This document shows, in pieces, positions 46,621 through 60,639 of a stretch of DNA of 64,000 nucleotides (the stretch's first letter is position 1; every line of letters begins with the position of its first letter). The translations under genes and the position numbers were made by a program. Source of the DNA: Hoplostethus atlanticus (lineage: Eukaryota; Chordata; Actinopteri; Trachichthyiformes; Trachichthyidae); the NCBI GenBank assembly GCA_034670405.1, contig JAXDDX010000051.1, positions 2,083,501 to 2,147,500 of the forward strand. Reading direction: 5' to 3'. The notes under the pieces are model-generated. The model was not told the DNA's origin. It was given only the letters and a program-made list of their open reading frames with translations, and did not search any database.

Positions 46621-49600
46621 TTTATCCACAGAAAAGCTTGCAGTGTTTATTTTGAACTCAGTAACCCATCCTTAATGAGCATCAGACAAATGATGTAGAA
46701 AAGTGTTTGATATGAAACAGTAGTCAAGCCTATAATAGCCTGAACAAAACTTGTTACAGGCCAACGGTATGTTAAACTGACAAAGGGCCACGGCTAACAG
46801 GTTCTGGTACTTCTGAGGCTCAGCCTGACAGCAAATCCATGCAGTGATAAGGCAAATTAATTGGCTATATTGATCAAATGATGCAGTGTTTAACAACTGT
46901 TGACTTCTGGACGACAGCAGCGAAGCCTACAGAGACAACAGTGGAACAATGAAACCAACGGACTGACCTGGCAATGGGCCGTTGTTTAAAGTACAATATT
47001 TACAGCCAGCAGGTGTGGATATCGATTTAGCCACATTGTGCAGACACTCCAACAGAAAGGCGGGGATGTTGCAATGTCCACACACAGTATGGGAATCTAT
47101 GGCAATGCCAAACAGTTCAGCATGTTTATTATTAGAATAAACATGCCAATTGTCTTTGTCACCTGTGTGTGTGAAGTGACACTGTTTTCACTGTCACTGT
47201 TTTCACAACATGCAGCACTAAATGAGTTGTTTCTCACCAAATCAATTTAAATGGATTTTTTTTTACAAAGAACGTTTGTGCTAAAGTACAGAGCAAAACA
47301 AGGATCATAATCATAAGATCTAAAGTCAATGTGGGTGGACAAAATAACAGAAACCACCACTTGAAAAATGACTTTAATTTTGTAGTAACTGAATCACAAT
47401 TACAAGGCAGCTATACAGGCAAGTCATATTAAGTTGGACGCCAATTAGCAGTGTGTGTCAGGTCTGACAATCACTTGTCAGAAGTGGTCTGATAAACACT
47501 TTTATATGTGAATTTTCAAAGCAACATGAGGCAACTAACAGAGCGCCAAGGAGCCCAAATGCCCAAAAGGCAAGTGCAATTCAGGTGCAAATCACAAAAT
47601 AAAGTCACAAAAACAGTCAAATTATTTGCGACAAGGGGAACAATCTGGAAACTCATGACAAACTGCATTTGCAAAGAGGAATAGTGATCACAAGTTGAAG
47701 TTTACCGACAGCGACAGATGGACACCTAACAGGATAGCTATGAAACATCACAAACCTTTGGCCACAAAAATAACCACAGAATTAAATCAACACCTTGGTG
47801 CCACACATGAATGTGAACCGAGGTGTTTCTGAAAATGAGCATACATGCTAAGCAAAGTTTTTCTGAAAAAGAGGTTGGTATATGAAAGCTGAGAATGTTT
47901 CTGAGGAAGTGCCAGGGAACAGATACGTGGCTGTCAACTGGATGTTTCAGCATATGAGGTGATTAATTGCCAATCATGTTTGATCGGCAGGAGATTCGAT
48001 TTCTTTTTCTTTTTACCTCTGCCAGCTCTAAATCGACTAGATATGAGTTGAGAAAAGCTCTCCTATCGATGTTTGGGAACATGCTCATTCATACACTCTC
48101 ACCCTCTCTGCTGTTGCTTATGCTGAATGTGTGTATGTGTGTATAGGTGTGTGCATGTGTTGGGGATGAGGTGAGTGAGACGGCGAGTTTTGGCTGTGTT
48201 TTTAGTTATCTTATTTCCTCTGTTTCCTTGTTGTGAGACGTTTCATTATAGGACATCAAAAGTCAAAGTCTTTCTCTCTATATCTCTTGCTTGCACATTC
48301 ACACACACCGAATCACTGCTCACTGACCTTATTCTCACCGCGCCGTGACACCTTATTGTCATAGTTGAGGTGAGAAACTCTACCCGGAAGATTGCCACAT
48401 ATATATATATAAAACTAGCATTCCTTCAACACATAAGCAGTGGTCCATTTGTAAACTTGTAACAAGGTGGGTGGCGGGTGGTATATAGGGACAGGGATAC
48501 AGCAAACCTTCAGTCACAATTCAGAATTCACTCGACAGGATACATTTTTCCATATACACACTGATTTTTGAATTTTACCTTGTAGATCAAAAAACAATTT
48601 TCTTTTATTAATCATTATTGGTTAAAATATTTTTTTACTTATGTTTACAAACATTACGATGTAAATAGATTTTTTTTTACACAATCAGTGCACATTAAAA
48701 AGACAGACATGGTTTGCACATCCAGCCAGTCTGTGCATCAACAGCTCAGCCAATACATTTGGGAATGAAAAATCTCTTCTATGGTTTAGTTTTATGATAG
48801 GGTCGCTACCTATTTGTTTACATTTGGATTACAGAATGACAGAAAAAGTGCATTACCATTTTCAGATTGAGAGCAGGGAATGGGAAGCAGGCGTTATTTG
48901 ACAGCTTGTGCCGTATTAAATCTTTGTCTCTCTTCTGAGCAACAGGCGCCAAATCCAAATAGTAAACACACAACGTTATTCCAATTTATGCCTGTGTTTC
49001 CATGTGCAGCTATTGGGTTTCGATGTCATCAAAGTAGTCAGTTCACAAAGCAAATGCCAAGAAATCAGATTTTTACTGCCTGATTGCCTAGGAAGCTAGT
49101 CACAGTCTGGTTAGGACCAGGCAAAACATCCAACTGTACTGTAGATGAGGGAAAGGTGCTCCCTGAGCACGTAGCTAAACTGTTTACACCTGCTGTCTCA
49201 TCCACAAGAGGAAATAAGCATTGTTGTTAAGCAATGCAGAATGGAAATGAATCATGCAGCCACGTACTTCTTTTAAAGCCATTTTGTTTACTGCTGTCAG
49301 CTCTCTCTGTTGTCTGTGTAGCTTTCTTGATAAGCTAACCAATGAAAAGCATGTATTTAGTTATTTCTATCTATTTAGTTGGGTCTATTACCTTAACATG
49401 TGAAACTATATCCCTCTGGATTATTTGTTTCTAATACATTTTTCAGAGGGGAATCTGTAAAATGCTAAATGTTTGTATGATGTGCATCTTGGTACACAAC
49501 AGTAGGACATAGCTGGGTTGTACTTGCTATTCTGGTGTGTGATGTAACTTCAAAATGTCCACCGTGGGAACACAGCCCATGGTTGATGATTTTGTACTGT

Positions 49601-49983
49601 GAGGTTATCATGTTTTTACTTGAGGAAGAGTTAAAACCGCATACTGTAAATAAGGGGAATTCCTGATATAGGAAAGGAAACAAAACATTTAGGGCTTCAA
49701 TCCTGGCCAGCTGCATATTGTTAATATATTCCTGAGAGTTTCAGAGTCCAAAACTAAAACTGAGATAAAAGTGTTTTGACCCTATTGTGGGATGTTTCCC
49801 AGTGTCATGCAGCTACGCAGCAGGTGTGCAAAGGGAGGGTAAGCTTCAAAACACCGCACACCAGATAGGCAAAGAGGAACGTCAACAAAAGAGAACTTCT
49901 GCTATGCACCTCACTGACTGCACTGACAACCGATAGGGAAAACATTCCCACATAGGGAAAGAAAGAGAGACAGAAAGGTTCAG

Positions 49984-49999
49984 AGAAAGAGAGAGGGAG

Positions 50000-50033
<34 letters not shown>

Positions 50034-50055
50034 AAGTCAGAGAGAGAGAGAGAGA
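49984..50055. repeat. (GA)n microsatellite
   Basis: Long GA tract with a few interruptions; a second GA tract at 50230-50280 follows within 200 bp. Confidence 0.95.
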
Positions 50056-50231
50056 CACAGGGGGTAGAGAGATAGAGGGATAAGAGAAGTGAGGTGTTGA
50101 GACAGAGAGAAAGATGTTTCTCTTTCTTTTTCCTTTATATGCACTGTCAACACAGATGTATTCATACGCTGTGCCAATAACACACGTTGAAAAAGAGAAG
50201 GAGAAAGGAGGGAAGAGACCGGGCGAGACAC

Positions 50232-50262
<31 letters not shown>

Positions 50263-50774
50263 GAGCGAGAGAGAGAGAAGTACACAAAGAGAAAAGCAGA
50301 GAGAGAATAAACATCAAGTGGCTTGCTGTTCAAATCCCTACTTTTAGTCTCAAATAAGATTAAAACACCCCTTATGTTACTGTGAGCAAATAATAGCACA
50401 TTGGCCGAACGCAATTCGCAAAAAAGTGTGAACGTTTCAACTGGCAGCCAGGAAGACCTGACAGCAGGGAAAGGGAACAACTGAAAAATACCGTGCTGGA
50501 AAGGTCATCAGAGTTCACCAGGCCATGCGCAATAAGGTCTTGTATCAACGAGTGGCACCCCTTTGAGCGGAGCAGACCTCCCAAAGCAAAGACCGAGCCA
50601 ATCATCGCTACACCCCCAGCCCTGTTGAAATGTGTCAACAAAGCAGTGTGAAAAGAGCATGCTCCAGTGTTTGCCCTCCCACACCTGGGGATGATGTGAT
50701 AGGTGGAAGAAAGAAAAGTGTAGAGTGAAGAAAGAGAGGGGTGAGAGAAAGCATGGAGAGAATATGGGTAGAAC

Positions 50775-50782
50775 CCCCCCCC

Positions 50783-50813
<31 letters not shown>

Positions 50814-50853
50814 CACCTCTCACCCTCCTTCTCCTCCTCCTCCTCCTCCTCCT
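50775..50853. repeat. Compound C-run / (AC)n / (CTC)n repeat
   Basis: C11, then about 14 AC units, then about eight CTC triplets. Confidence 0.95.
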
Positions 50854-53723
50854 TCTCAGAATAAAATCCGGTGCCATAAAATGTAAGAGCGGGCAAACAG
50901 CTCCTCCCCAGCTTGTCGGGGAGTTTGTTTTAAAGTGGAAATGAGGCTGATGGCGCGCTTGGCGATTAGCCCCGCGGCTAACATGAAAGGAGAGGAAAAG
51001 ACAGCTGCTAATTTTCTCCTTTGACCTTTGGCTCCCGCTGGTATTTCATACAAACGCTGATTTATGGAGCAGCCTAACAGCTCAGTGCTACCGGAGGGAT
51101 TACCGTAAGAGAGAGAGAGAGAGAGGGAGGGAGAAAAAAAAAAAAAAAGCCAGAGAACCTGACCCCATTGGACTCACACTTTCTCCATCCATTTTCAGTC
51201 TCTGTCATTTGCTCTGTCTTTTTGTTTCTGTCTCTATCCTTTTTACTTTGCTTGTCCTTCTCCTTTACCCCACATTTCTTTGTCTACGTCTTTTTTTATG
51301 AGTCTGTCTGCCTTGATGCGCTTCTCTCTCTCCATCTCTTCATTATTTGTAGTAGCTGTTTCTATTTGTCCTTCATCCTGTCCATCCTTTCACTCTTTTG
51401 CGTTCTCTTTCTCTCTCTCTACCTACACAGTAAAATACACATGTTTAGGGATGAGTCTCTTTTCTGCTACGGCACTCTTTTCTGAGGTTCTCATTACCAA
51501 GCCAACAGCCCCTAACAAACTCAGACATCCCCAACGCCCGTGGAACAAAAATTGGAAAGATGACACCCGTTTCTGAGCGGAAGTTCTTTCTCATCCACCA
51601 TGCAATACCCAATTTGAATAGCAGGAGCTGTCCCAGCACTTCAGCTGCAGGGAGATTCCCATCAAAGTCAGTTTCATGCAAATACCATGTATGGAAGGGT
51701 AAGGAAAGAGGAGGCCCTGAAATGGCCTCTGGGGCAGCACAGACCCAGGAAGTGTAGATCCGGCTGCACATTCCCTCCTCCTGTAGCTGTCTTTATTATT
51801 GTCCTCTATTGTCCCTCCATTGTCCCCTTAGTTTGCCAAAGGGGGGAGTATGAGTGAGATTTGCAGAAAACAACTTCAAAAAGCCAATTATTATTATTAA
51901 GCTCCATTTCAAACATGAACGTTGGATATTAGCCTGTAAATCACAGGATGGTTGTTGTGGTTAAAGGTGGAGCTGTTATGCTATCAATGGAACAACTGAG
52001 TCCCTATGATGAACGGTGACATTAAAGTAAAATTGGTGATATGAAGTTGATATGAATGAACTGTGGCAGATCCAGATCCATATGTAGTAGTAGTAATAGT
52101 AGTACTGGGAGTAGTCCCATAGGAAAGAAAAGCTCATATTTATAGCTTTTATTTCTCCCAGACAAATGAGATCTTTTTAACACTAAGATGAGACTAAAGG
52201 CACTTTTTCCTATTTCTCAAATTCAACAGAGAAACGATCACATATGTGGTCATGTAGCTCATATTTCACTCTGAACAAAACAAGAGATGCAACTCTCCTG
52301 AATATGTCTCGATGCATGAGACCATGAGATCTCAAAGAAAACTCAATGTGATGTTCTATGACTCCTACGATGTGGATGCTTCTCCTCAAACATGCACAAT
52401 TCTCCACGTCGTAATGTACAGCTATTTAACAATAAATGCCTAAAAACGTATAACATTTTTAGTTTCTCATATCTCATATCAAAATCTCACTACTTTCACT
52501 TCCTGGAAAAACTGTGTGTTTTCAGTGGTTACTTCCTGTCGTACATGAAAATTTCACAGCTTTTTGAACCGCCCCGTATCCCCCACATTATGAAACCTAC
52601 AACTTCACACCTTTCAATGAGGCACGAGTGGTACATGGTATAGTGGTGCATTTTGGGGTGTTCACCCTACAAAACCCTGTTTCCTTTTCCTAAAACATGA
52701 AGGTTGTATCCCAGTGGCTGGAAATGATTCACAGTAGAATGCTTCACCAACTACACCAAGCATGCAATCGACTCTACTGCCATTGTTTGCTCTGGTCCAA
52801 CCTGCCCACTTTTTGAAGTTTCTCCCTGCATTATATTCTGCCCCCAAATCCTGTTTCAACTGGAAATACATCAAATTATAGAAGCAAGACACCATCAAAA
52901 TGCTGTTTCCTTGTGACTTAAACATTAAAACACCACAAGTGATACAATACACAGAACAAAGTTCAATCAGGACAGCCGTTCATCGAGACAGAACAGCACA
53001 CATCAGTAACATACAGAAACATAAGAGTAAGTGACAGAGTCACAACAAGGGTAGCCCCCAATGGACAGCCACAACACCCATGACAAAGGTGTGGAACCGG
53101 ATGCACAACACACTGAATGTATGTAACTTTTAAGCGTTTGTTAACTCAAAGTAGAGGTTTTAGTCAAAAGTTTAGGACTCAGCCTAAATTGACAAACATA
53201 GACAGGTCTTCCTCAAAACTGGAAACAAGAGAACCAAGACTCACTTGGTGATGTCATTAAAAGACATTAAAGACAAACCCGAGTTTGTAACTGTATGGGT
53301 ACATTTCCTGGTTCCTGCATGTAGAATTTCAGATAAACATTCTTTGAGTCCACAAAATCAATCTACAGTTAACCTGTTGATTTATCAGTTCCCTGTTTTG
53401 TCTCTTGATCATTGGTCCCCTGGTTTCCAGTGCTGAGAGATTGTTGTTGACGTTCACAAATATTAACTGTACTGTCTAAGATCATCGAAAAACATTGGGG
53501 GCAGCATGAATCCTTGAATCCCACAATCATGATCACTCAGTTCACCCGAAAAAAACTCAGCATGGTTTCAAGTCACACGGCATACACACTTTCTTCCTCA
53601 CTCACTCTCTCTTTCTCTTTCTCTCCACCTTTTGTTCTCACCCGCTGGGTTTCATTCAGAGTTCAAACAGATCATTAGCAGAGTGATTACAGTGGGCATC
53701 CATTAAGCAAACGTGAGTGTGAG

Positions 53724-53728
<5 letters not shown>

Positions 53729-53777
<49 letters not shown>
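53729..53777. repeat. (GT)n microsatellite
   Basis: About 24 uninterrupted GT units. Confidence 0.97.
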
Positions 53778-53778
<1 letters not shown>

Positions 53779-56639
53779 CAATCAATCCAGCATGGGTGAC
53801 GATGAGGAGTTGTTTGTCTTTCTCATAAAAGGGAGAGGGATCAAAAGGGCTGGCCTACCAGCTGGACCGTCAATCATACTGGTACAATGTGACTTTAGCG
53901 CCCTTGGGCAACTGGAGCTCTGGGGACTAATGGTAGCAGCACATAAACAAGTACTTACCCTCTGCTGCATGTAAGCTCTAACCTTCCTAGTATGATATTT
54001 CCTCCAAAACATTAGCCGACATCTGTAAAAAAATAAATAAATACAAAAACGAAACCATTTCCAGGTAAATGAATAACACTTGCAATTACAAATCTTCTAA
54101 CCTTCACAAATCCAGACCAAATCTTTTAGAAAATTCAGCTAGTTATGTTATCATCTACTTCACATTACTGTGAAGTGCAAATTGTTTTCACAGTAAAACT
54201 CATGCCTGGTTGGCTCTGTTACCCAATGAGATGGAAGATAATTTGTGACATGCTGCAGGCTTGAGCATTTAAAAAAAAAAAAAAATAGCCACATGTTGTC
54301 AAATGAACAGGAATGCACAAGCTATTGCAACCAGAGTTCAGCAGCTACACAGATGAGGTGAGAGTTCAAATCCTTGCACATTCTCGCCAAGACATTCCAC
54401 AGACATAGCTTATCATATTTCCTTTCAAAGCCCCTATCAAGCTCCAAAGTTCCAAAATGTCACCCTACTTGCTTTTCTGCCCGATATAAATCTCTTCTCT
54501 GCTTCTCTAAAGAGAGAGGATTTTAGTTTGTGTGTACGTGCATGTCTGTGCATGTGTATATGTGTGGGAGTTTATGAATGTGTGTGTGTGTGTGTGTATG
54601 TGTCAGGGCAACTAGATCAACACTGCAGCAGAAGGCATGAGTGCAGAGTTTTGAGATCTTAACACACCTGTCATAACTGCCATGTTGTTAGATGCAAAAT
54701 GATGTCTGGGAGACTTGTTTGGACTGTCTCTTGTTTTGAGGGACAAGAGCAGATTGGCCTCCGTGTATGACATTTCTCATATGCCTGTTTGTTGTACATA
54801 CTGATTTTCTTGTCAAGTGAGACCATATACTACATAAATACACCATTCTGTAAATATATGTATCCCTTTAGGCGCTGAGAAGACAAATGGTTTCCCCCGG
54901 TGCTGGAAGAATGCTGACCATTCATTTTGCAGTGTACATTTGTACACATTCAATCAGTCCAAACGTTTACTAAACAACAGAAAGGCATGTAAACCCTTTA
55001 GAAAGCTATAAGACGTAAATCATTTGTCTGATGTGCGTCAACAGTAGGGCAAAGCTGGGCTCCTCTGGGTAGAACAAAGGTACACCCATTGCCACCGGTC
55101 CTATGATTGTAACAGTCTTCAGTTTGTCTTTGATTCCCATGGCCTCGCTACCTGCCCTTGTGTTTTGGCACAACATACAGGTGAAACACTATCCTGGTGT
55201 CCCCCCACACCCCTTCCAGCTAAGGGATAAGGGAGGTCTGTGTGTAAGACTGGCCTCGCAATATAGAGCATGTGACCTGGACAGGATGCAAGAAGTGGGC
55301 ACATTAAGGTGTGTGTGTGTGACATGACATCACCAAGTCTTTTCCTGCTCTCTTAGTTGGCTTAGTAGGTAAACAGGTAGGATGAGGTTACAAAACCACA
55401 GATCAAAGGAGGAGGTGTGTTAGAATGAGGTGAATTACAGTGCTGGAAGGAGATAACCGGTGTGGCGACTATGCTCCTGCCAAAAGCCTTACTTATAAAC
55501 TCCCTCTAAGGTGGAAGAGAGGTTGACGCAACATCAAAATATGTTGTACTGTGTGTTTCTATAAACAGCGCTGCAGTAGAGCCCTGTTGTTAAGTGAAAA
55601 TCTAGTATGTCCAGTTCTGGTGATTTCCCCTTAAATTGAATGATTGTATTGTCCTCAGGAGCTCAGGACTCAGGAGACCCTTTCAAAAGTTGTTGTTAGA
55701 ATTTCAAAAATGCATAGTCATCAATCTAAAAATAAGGATGTTTTTCTTAATTTCTGAAAGGTTGACATGTTGGAAAAATGAAGTTTAGACCCGACAGCAG
55801 CGATAGTTAAATGCATGGAAGATGTTTGGGAATGGTTTCAGACACATTCTTTAGGAAGCCTCAAAAAAAGGTTTCCTTTTTTTAGTCCCGTAGGAATCTG
55901 AATGATACTTCAGGTCAAAATGCGAGAGCAAAAGCCTGCGGTTGTGTGGGTGAAATTCGGATACCATCCAATGTTCAAAACCTTGAAATACATATGCCAC
56001 ACAATGTTAAAGCATTCCTTTTCACAATTTACAATGCATAAACATGATGGTTTACAGAGGCCTAGGGTGATTATTTGGACAGAGGTCTAGTTTCAGCTAT
56101 TTCAGTTTTTTTTATGCTGCCCCGCAATGCCGTCCCAGAAAGTGTTTCTTGAAAGTGTTAAACCATGGGCCCCCCAGCCTTGGTGAACATAAAACACTGA
56201 CTGTTTAGACTTAAAATATCCAACACAGATTGTGCAGACAGCACAACCTACAAACTGGATTTGAATTGAAAAGAAAACCTTTGTACTTTTATGTGGTTTG
56301 ACGGCGTAATTGCCTTTGTCCATTCATAACTATATTGTGATGGTGTTTCATAGGAGTCTTGCAGTGCATAATGTGCCTTTGATTTTTATAAATGAGAGAA
56401 GTCTGCTTAATATATAAATGTAAGTGAATTTACGACGGCAAAATATTGTCTCTCTTATAAGAAAATCAAATGAGATATAAGATATAATCTGACAAGTTGC
56501 ATCTTTAGACTTGACTCGCTTCAGGTCATGTATTCATGGCATCATTGTCTTTCTGCACATACAGAACATTAACTTACTGTCAGCAGTTCCGATAACACAA
56601 GAGAGAATGCACCAATTTCTCATTTTTCAAAAGTTGTGA

Positions 56640-57311
56640 AAAACCTAAGCAGAGCAGCATCTCCACAAGGGCCCTACTGATGTATCTTGAAAGACTGTGA
56701 CTTCTCAGTTTGCATTTGATACGGTGTCTTTTTAGCAGCCACGCGAGAAAGCCAGTTATGGGAAAACTGCAAAGGGAGAGACAGGACGAGCTCCTGGGCC
56801 TTCAGAAGTCTTGTCAAAAGCCTTTCCTTTCTATGCTTTGTCCCACCGATATTCATCTTGCCAGTTGAAAAGTGAAGACCGCAAAAACTTCAGGCTTGAA
56901 AAGAACTTTGCAACTTCTAAGAGAAACCTAGCAACAGGATTGAGTACCTGAAAAAAAAACGAAACAGTAGGAATGGAAGCGACTTCCAGACTGAGAGGCA
57001 TGTTAAAGAATCAGATACCACATTTGGAAAATGGAGTAGAGATGAATATGGCATTGTCCTCTGGTGAAAGGGGGAACTAGACACATACAGTGTATGTTGA
57101 CTCTGGCATGCTATTGTCCACATCCCTGGACTCAATTTGACATATCCCACTAAACATATACTTAAGCTTTCTTTGTATGCACAGTGGTGTGCGTCTGTCT
57201 GTCTGTGCATATGTGTCTCTGTGTGTGTGTGTGTTTGTGCACAGTATGTATGTGCGCGGGTGACTGTGTGAGATAGATACAGTAGAAGGAGAGAGAGAGA
57301 GAGAGGGAGTA

Positions 57312-57342
<31 letters not shown>

Positions 57343-58690
57343 GTGTATGCGGTGGTGTGCATATGTATCACCTACAACCAACAACAACACCTTGTTAGAC
57401 AGAATTCTTCTCAGTACTGTCGTCCTGCAGCTTCCCGTCAAAGGAAAAGTTTAATAAAGTTTGAACACCACTTATTTTATCAAAAAGATCAGTGGGCCTT
57501 TCAAAATTTGCAGTGCAAAAACTTTCACTCCACATCTTTTTTCCTCAACTCTGCTCATCTCTCAAAAGAAAGCTGACTTCATCACTGCACCTCAAGAGTT
57601 TGACGAAAATGAACGCTAAGCTCCTGAATCCTCTCTGTCTTTCGCTCAATGGCAAGATGAATAAATGATATTCCTCTTTTTAATCGACGCACTCAGCGAT
57701 AACAAAGAGACTTTGAGACACTTTGAGGACACCTAACGATCAGAAGCATCCGAAGGTGCTCATCATTTTCGTTGATGGACAGGCAGATCAAAAAGCAAGC
57801 CCCTTAAATGCTTCTACCCACTTTAGAAAAATCTCACTTTTTCCCTCTTTCAACTGTAAAGTGGGAAGAGAGAATAATCGTTTCATCTTTACTCTCTCCT
57901 CCAGTTTCAAAGTTATTTTGCCTGTGATAAAGCGCTCTGTATTGACGACTTCGAAGGTGCCTTGTCTCTTGAAGGAAGTGACATTTTATCTATATATAGT
58001 GTTAGAGTGTGCTTCAATTTAACTTTGTCTGGCGTGGAGCGTGTCTCGTGTTGATGTGGCTGACAGCTGCTGGTTGAAAGACACCAGGAATTTACTGAAG
58101 ATTCAAATGAAGTTTTGCCATGACGACAGGGGCTTGATGTATGCTAATCAATCGATGGGGTAGAATATACTTGCTGGTGGAAAGAGAGAGAAAAAAAAGT
58201 GACAGAAACTTGTCAGATAGCACTCATAGCGATATCAAAAAGTCGCAAAGTTTGCATCACCACACAAGAGCCCAATTCGCAAGTGGTATACCCAACAAAA
58301 GGTTTGACTTGAAAAGCATTGCATTTGATATAAAGGAAAAGAAATTGGGACAATTCTCCATATGGTGTGGCAGCAAGCAAGAATCTTTTATTTTGACGAG
58401 GGAGGGAGGCATGCTTTGTCTCCGTGATAAATGTATGACACCTATGGTGAATGAGCAAATTCTCTGTCGACGTCTGTCTAAGCCTCTTCCCATTTCTTCA
58501 AAGGACATGGGCCATAGGATGTAGAAGGCTCTGATGAATTTACATCACAAAAAAACCCGAACTGTCTCAGCAAGCAAAGGTATAATAGATGATGAAGAGG
58601 ACAGATCAGACCTAATATAGGAAACATCAATATACAATATTATAACTGATTATGAAAGATGGACACGGTGTCTGCTTCAAACCATTCAGT
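56640..58690. other. Unique sequence, possibly with conserved noncoding parts
   Basis: A compound GT/GA repeat lies at 57205-57340. Outside it, 56690-56900 and 57600-58560 are repeat-free with mildly open frames (127 codons at 58141-58524, no known motif). No gene can be assigned. Confidence 0.35.
57281..57340. repeat. (GA)n microsatellite
   Basis: GA tract of about 27 units with two interruptions. Confidence 0.95.
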
Positions 58691-58923
58691 AGAGACTAAA
58701 GATATTCTTTTCACTATGTATTGTCAGACCTGTCAGACTATAATGTAAACTGGCTAGATAAAATTGATAAGAAAAAACTGAAAACAATTCTGTCAAAACA
58801 TAATCAAGAGCCCACAAGAATCACTCAAATGAGTAAAACCCTTATAGATCTGATTTTTACAAATAGGCCAGAAAAAGTGAAAAAGACGTATAAGGTATCG
58901 CTCCAATCATAATATGACTCTTA

Positions 58924-59184
58924 GGCCTCATCCACACTAATATGTTTTCACTTTTGCTACGTTCACACTCTCTGCTCTTACTTTTCACCATTGCTGTTCT
59001 TGGTAACAGTATTTTATGCAACTAAGCAACAGCAGAGCAGACAATCTGCTTCCTGTTTACACCGGCACGCGCATGCCCAGTGTAGGTTTTTCAGGCGTGT
59101 TAGTATGGACGGAGATAAGACGCTTGTGTTGACGGAGATCGTTTCAGTTTTAAAACTCGAAAACGTATTAGTGTGGATGTAGCC
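58924..59184. mobile_element. Harbinger-like MITE, copy 1, inserted in the LINE
   Basis: A 261-bp element bounded by inverted ends GGCCTCATCCACACTAATA (left) and GGCTACATCCACACTAATA (right, inverted), flanked on both sides by TTA (58921-58923, 59185-59187). Removing it and one TTA restores the LINE reading ATGACTCTTATTGTCAGAAA. A 3-bp TTA duplication is the signature of PIF/Harbinger transposition. No transposase. Confidence 0.75.
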
Positions 59185-60272
59185 TTATTGTCAGAAAATT
59201 AACAACAAAAAATGCTTACCCAATTTTTCCTATAACTAACCAGGAAGGGCAGGCATCCCCAGGAAAACAATTAGACAATTTTAAAAAATGAATTAAAGAA
59301 TATGGACTGGGATAATGTTCTGCAAGATAATGATTTGGATACCAGTTGATGAGAATGCTCAAAGAACCAATAGAAAGATACACTCAGGTGTTTAAAGGCA
59401 CAAAAACAACATCTTTTTGATGAAAAAAAGGGACCTTGCGCTGAAAACGTCTTTGCAAACAAAATCACACAGCTCTCTTCATATTTAAGGGCTTGAAAAA
59501 TAAGATAGTTAGAGAACTGCGCAAAGTCAAACCTACATATTTGATGCAAATAATAGATGAATAGGAAATATTTCACTCCTCTGGAAATACATTAATAGCC
59601 TAACTAGACGTAAAACCAAACAACAAAAAAGAATGCAGCTCAACATAAAAGGACTCACAATTACAGATGGTGTAGAAATAGCAAAGGAATTCAATACGTT
59701 TTTCATGAGATCAGTGGAAGAGCTTGCTGAATCAACAGGACTAGAAATTCCACAAGACACAATGAAAGATACACCAGCATCGTTTTACATCAAAGAGGCG
59801 GATCAAGGCAAAAATGGTAAAATCATTAATCAACCAAAGCAACTCAAAAGCTCTAAAGCTCAAAAGACATATTTGGTCTGGACATTGTGTTGATCAAAAA
59901 GAACAGCTCTGCCTTGATCATGCCAATAACACACCTGGTGAATCTATCCATTAGAGCTAGTTCCTTCCCACAAAGCTGGAAAACGGCCGTCATAACTCCA
60001 ATCTGGTGCATAGGATCAAACCTCAAACTACAGGCCAAACTCAATCCTACCAATTTCAAAGGTTTTAGAAAAAATAGTTACAGAACAGCTAATTGGTTAC
60101 CTTAAGTGGTAGTAATCAACTGCTCTGTCCTAAGCAGTTTGGATTCAACAGAATTGGACAATTGCTTACTTGCTGAAAATATAAAAAGCTCTCTAGACAA
60201 AGGTAATGTCGTGGGAGCAGTATTTCTAGACCTTAAAAAGGCTTTTGATACTGTGAATCACAGAGTACTTTT

Positions 60273-60634
60273 AGGCTACGTCCACATTAAGCCGGGTAAA
60301 TTTGGAAACGCATACTTATCTCTCCGTTTTGGCCTCCCGTCCACACTAGGGCGGCGTTTTTAACCTCCCAAAACGGAGCTTTTTGAAAACGCTCTCCTAA
60401 GTGGATAAGTTTGAAAACGCCGGCCCCCCGTTGTAGTGCGGGTAGCGAAAACGGAGACTTTCACTGACGTTACACTGATTGTCTGTCGCTTGATCCAGCT
60501 GTGAGTGAGCCAAGTGGTCTGCATATTCACATGGAAGGAGGTATGCGTTTTTGGTGTGGACGGCAAGCTTTTCAAAAACGCTAGACCCGAAAACGCTGTT
60601 TTCAAATTTACAAGGCTTAGTGTGGACGTACTCT
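60273..60634. mobile_element. Harbinger-like MITE, copy 2, inserted in the LINE
   Basis: About 362 bp, between the LINE words AGAGTACTTTTA and TTAAACAAAC. The left end is GGCTACGTCCACATTAAGCC and the inverted right end GAGTACGTCCACACTAAGCC; both are related to copy 1. TTA flanks each end. The interior is rich in GAAAACGC/GCGTTTT words, as in copy 1 (AAAACTCGAAAACG). No transposase. Confidence 0.75.
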
Positions 60635-60639
60635 TAAAC

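Larger units (their letters stand above)
46625..56630. other. Gene-free flank with microsatellites
   Basis: Ten kb without recognised genes or coding transposons. Contains GA repeats (49984-50055, 50230-50280), a C11/(AC)n/CTC-triplet compound repeat (50775-50853), a long GT repeat (53729-53777) and A-rich runs. Open frames of up to 174 codons near 50.0-50.9 kb are products of these repeats. Confidence 0.55.

Noticed and set aside
50037-50896. Frames of 147 and 174 codons on the minus strand
   Set aside because: They are built on GA, GGA and CA microsatellites and have low-complexity residues.
58141-58524. A 127-codon plus-strand frame as a possible gene
   Set aside because: Start context, codon use and residues give no support; a minus-strand frame of similar length overlaps it. 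Left as unassigned unique sequence.
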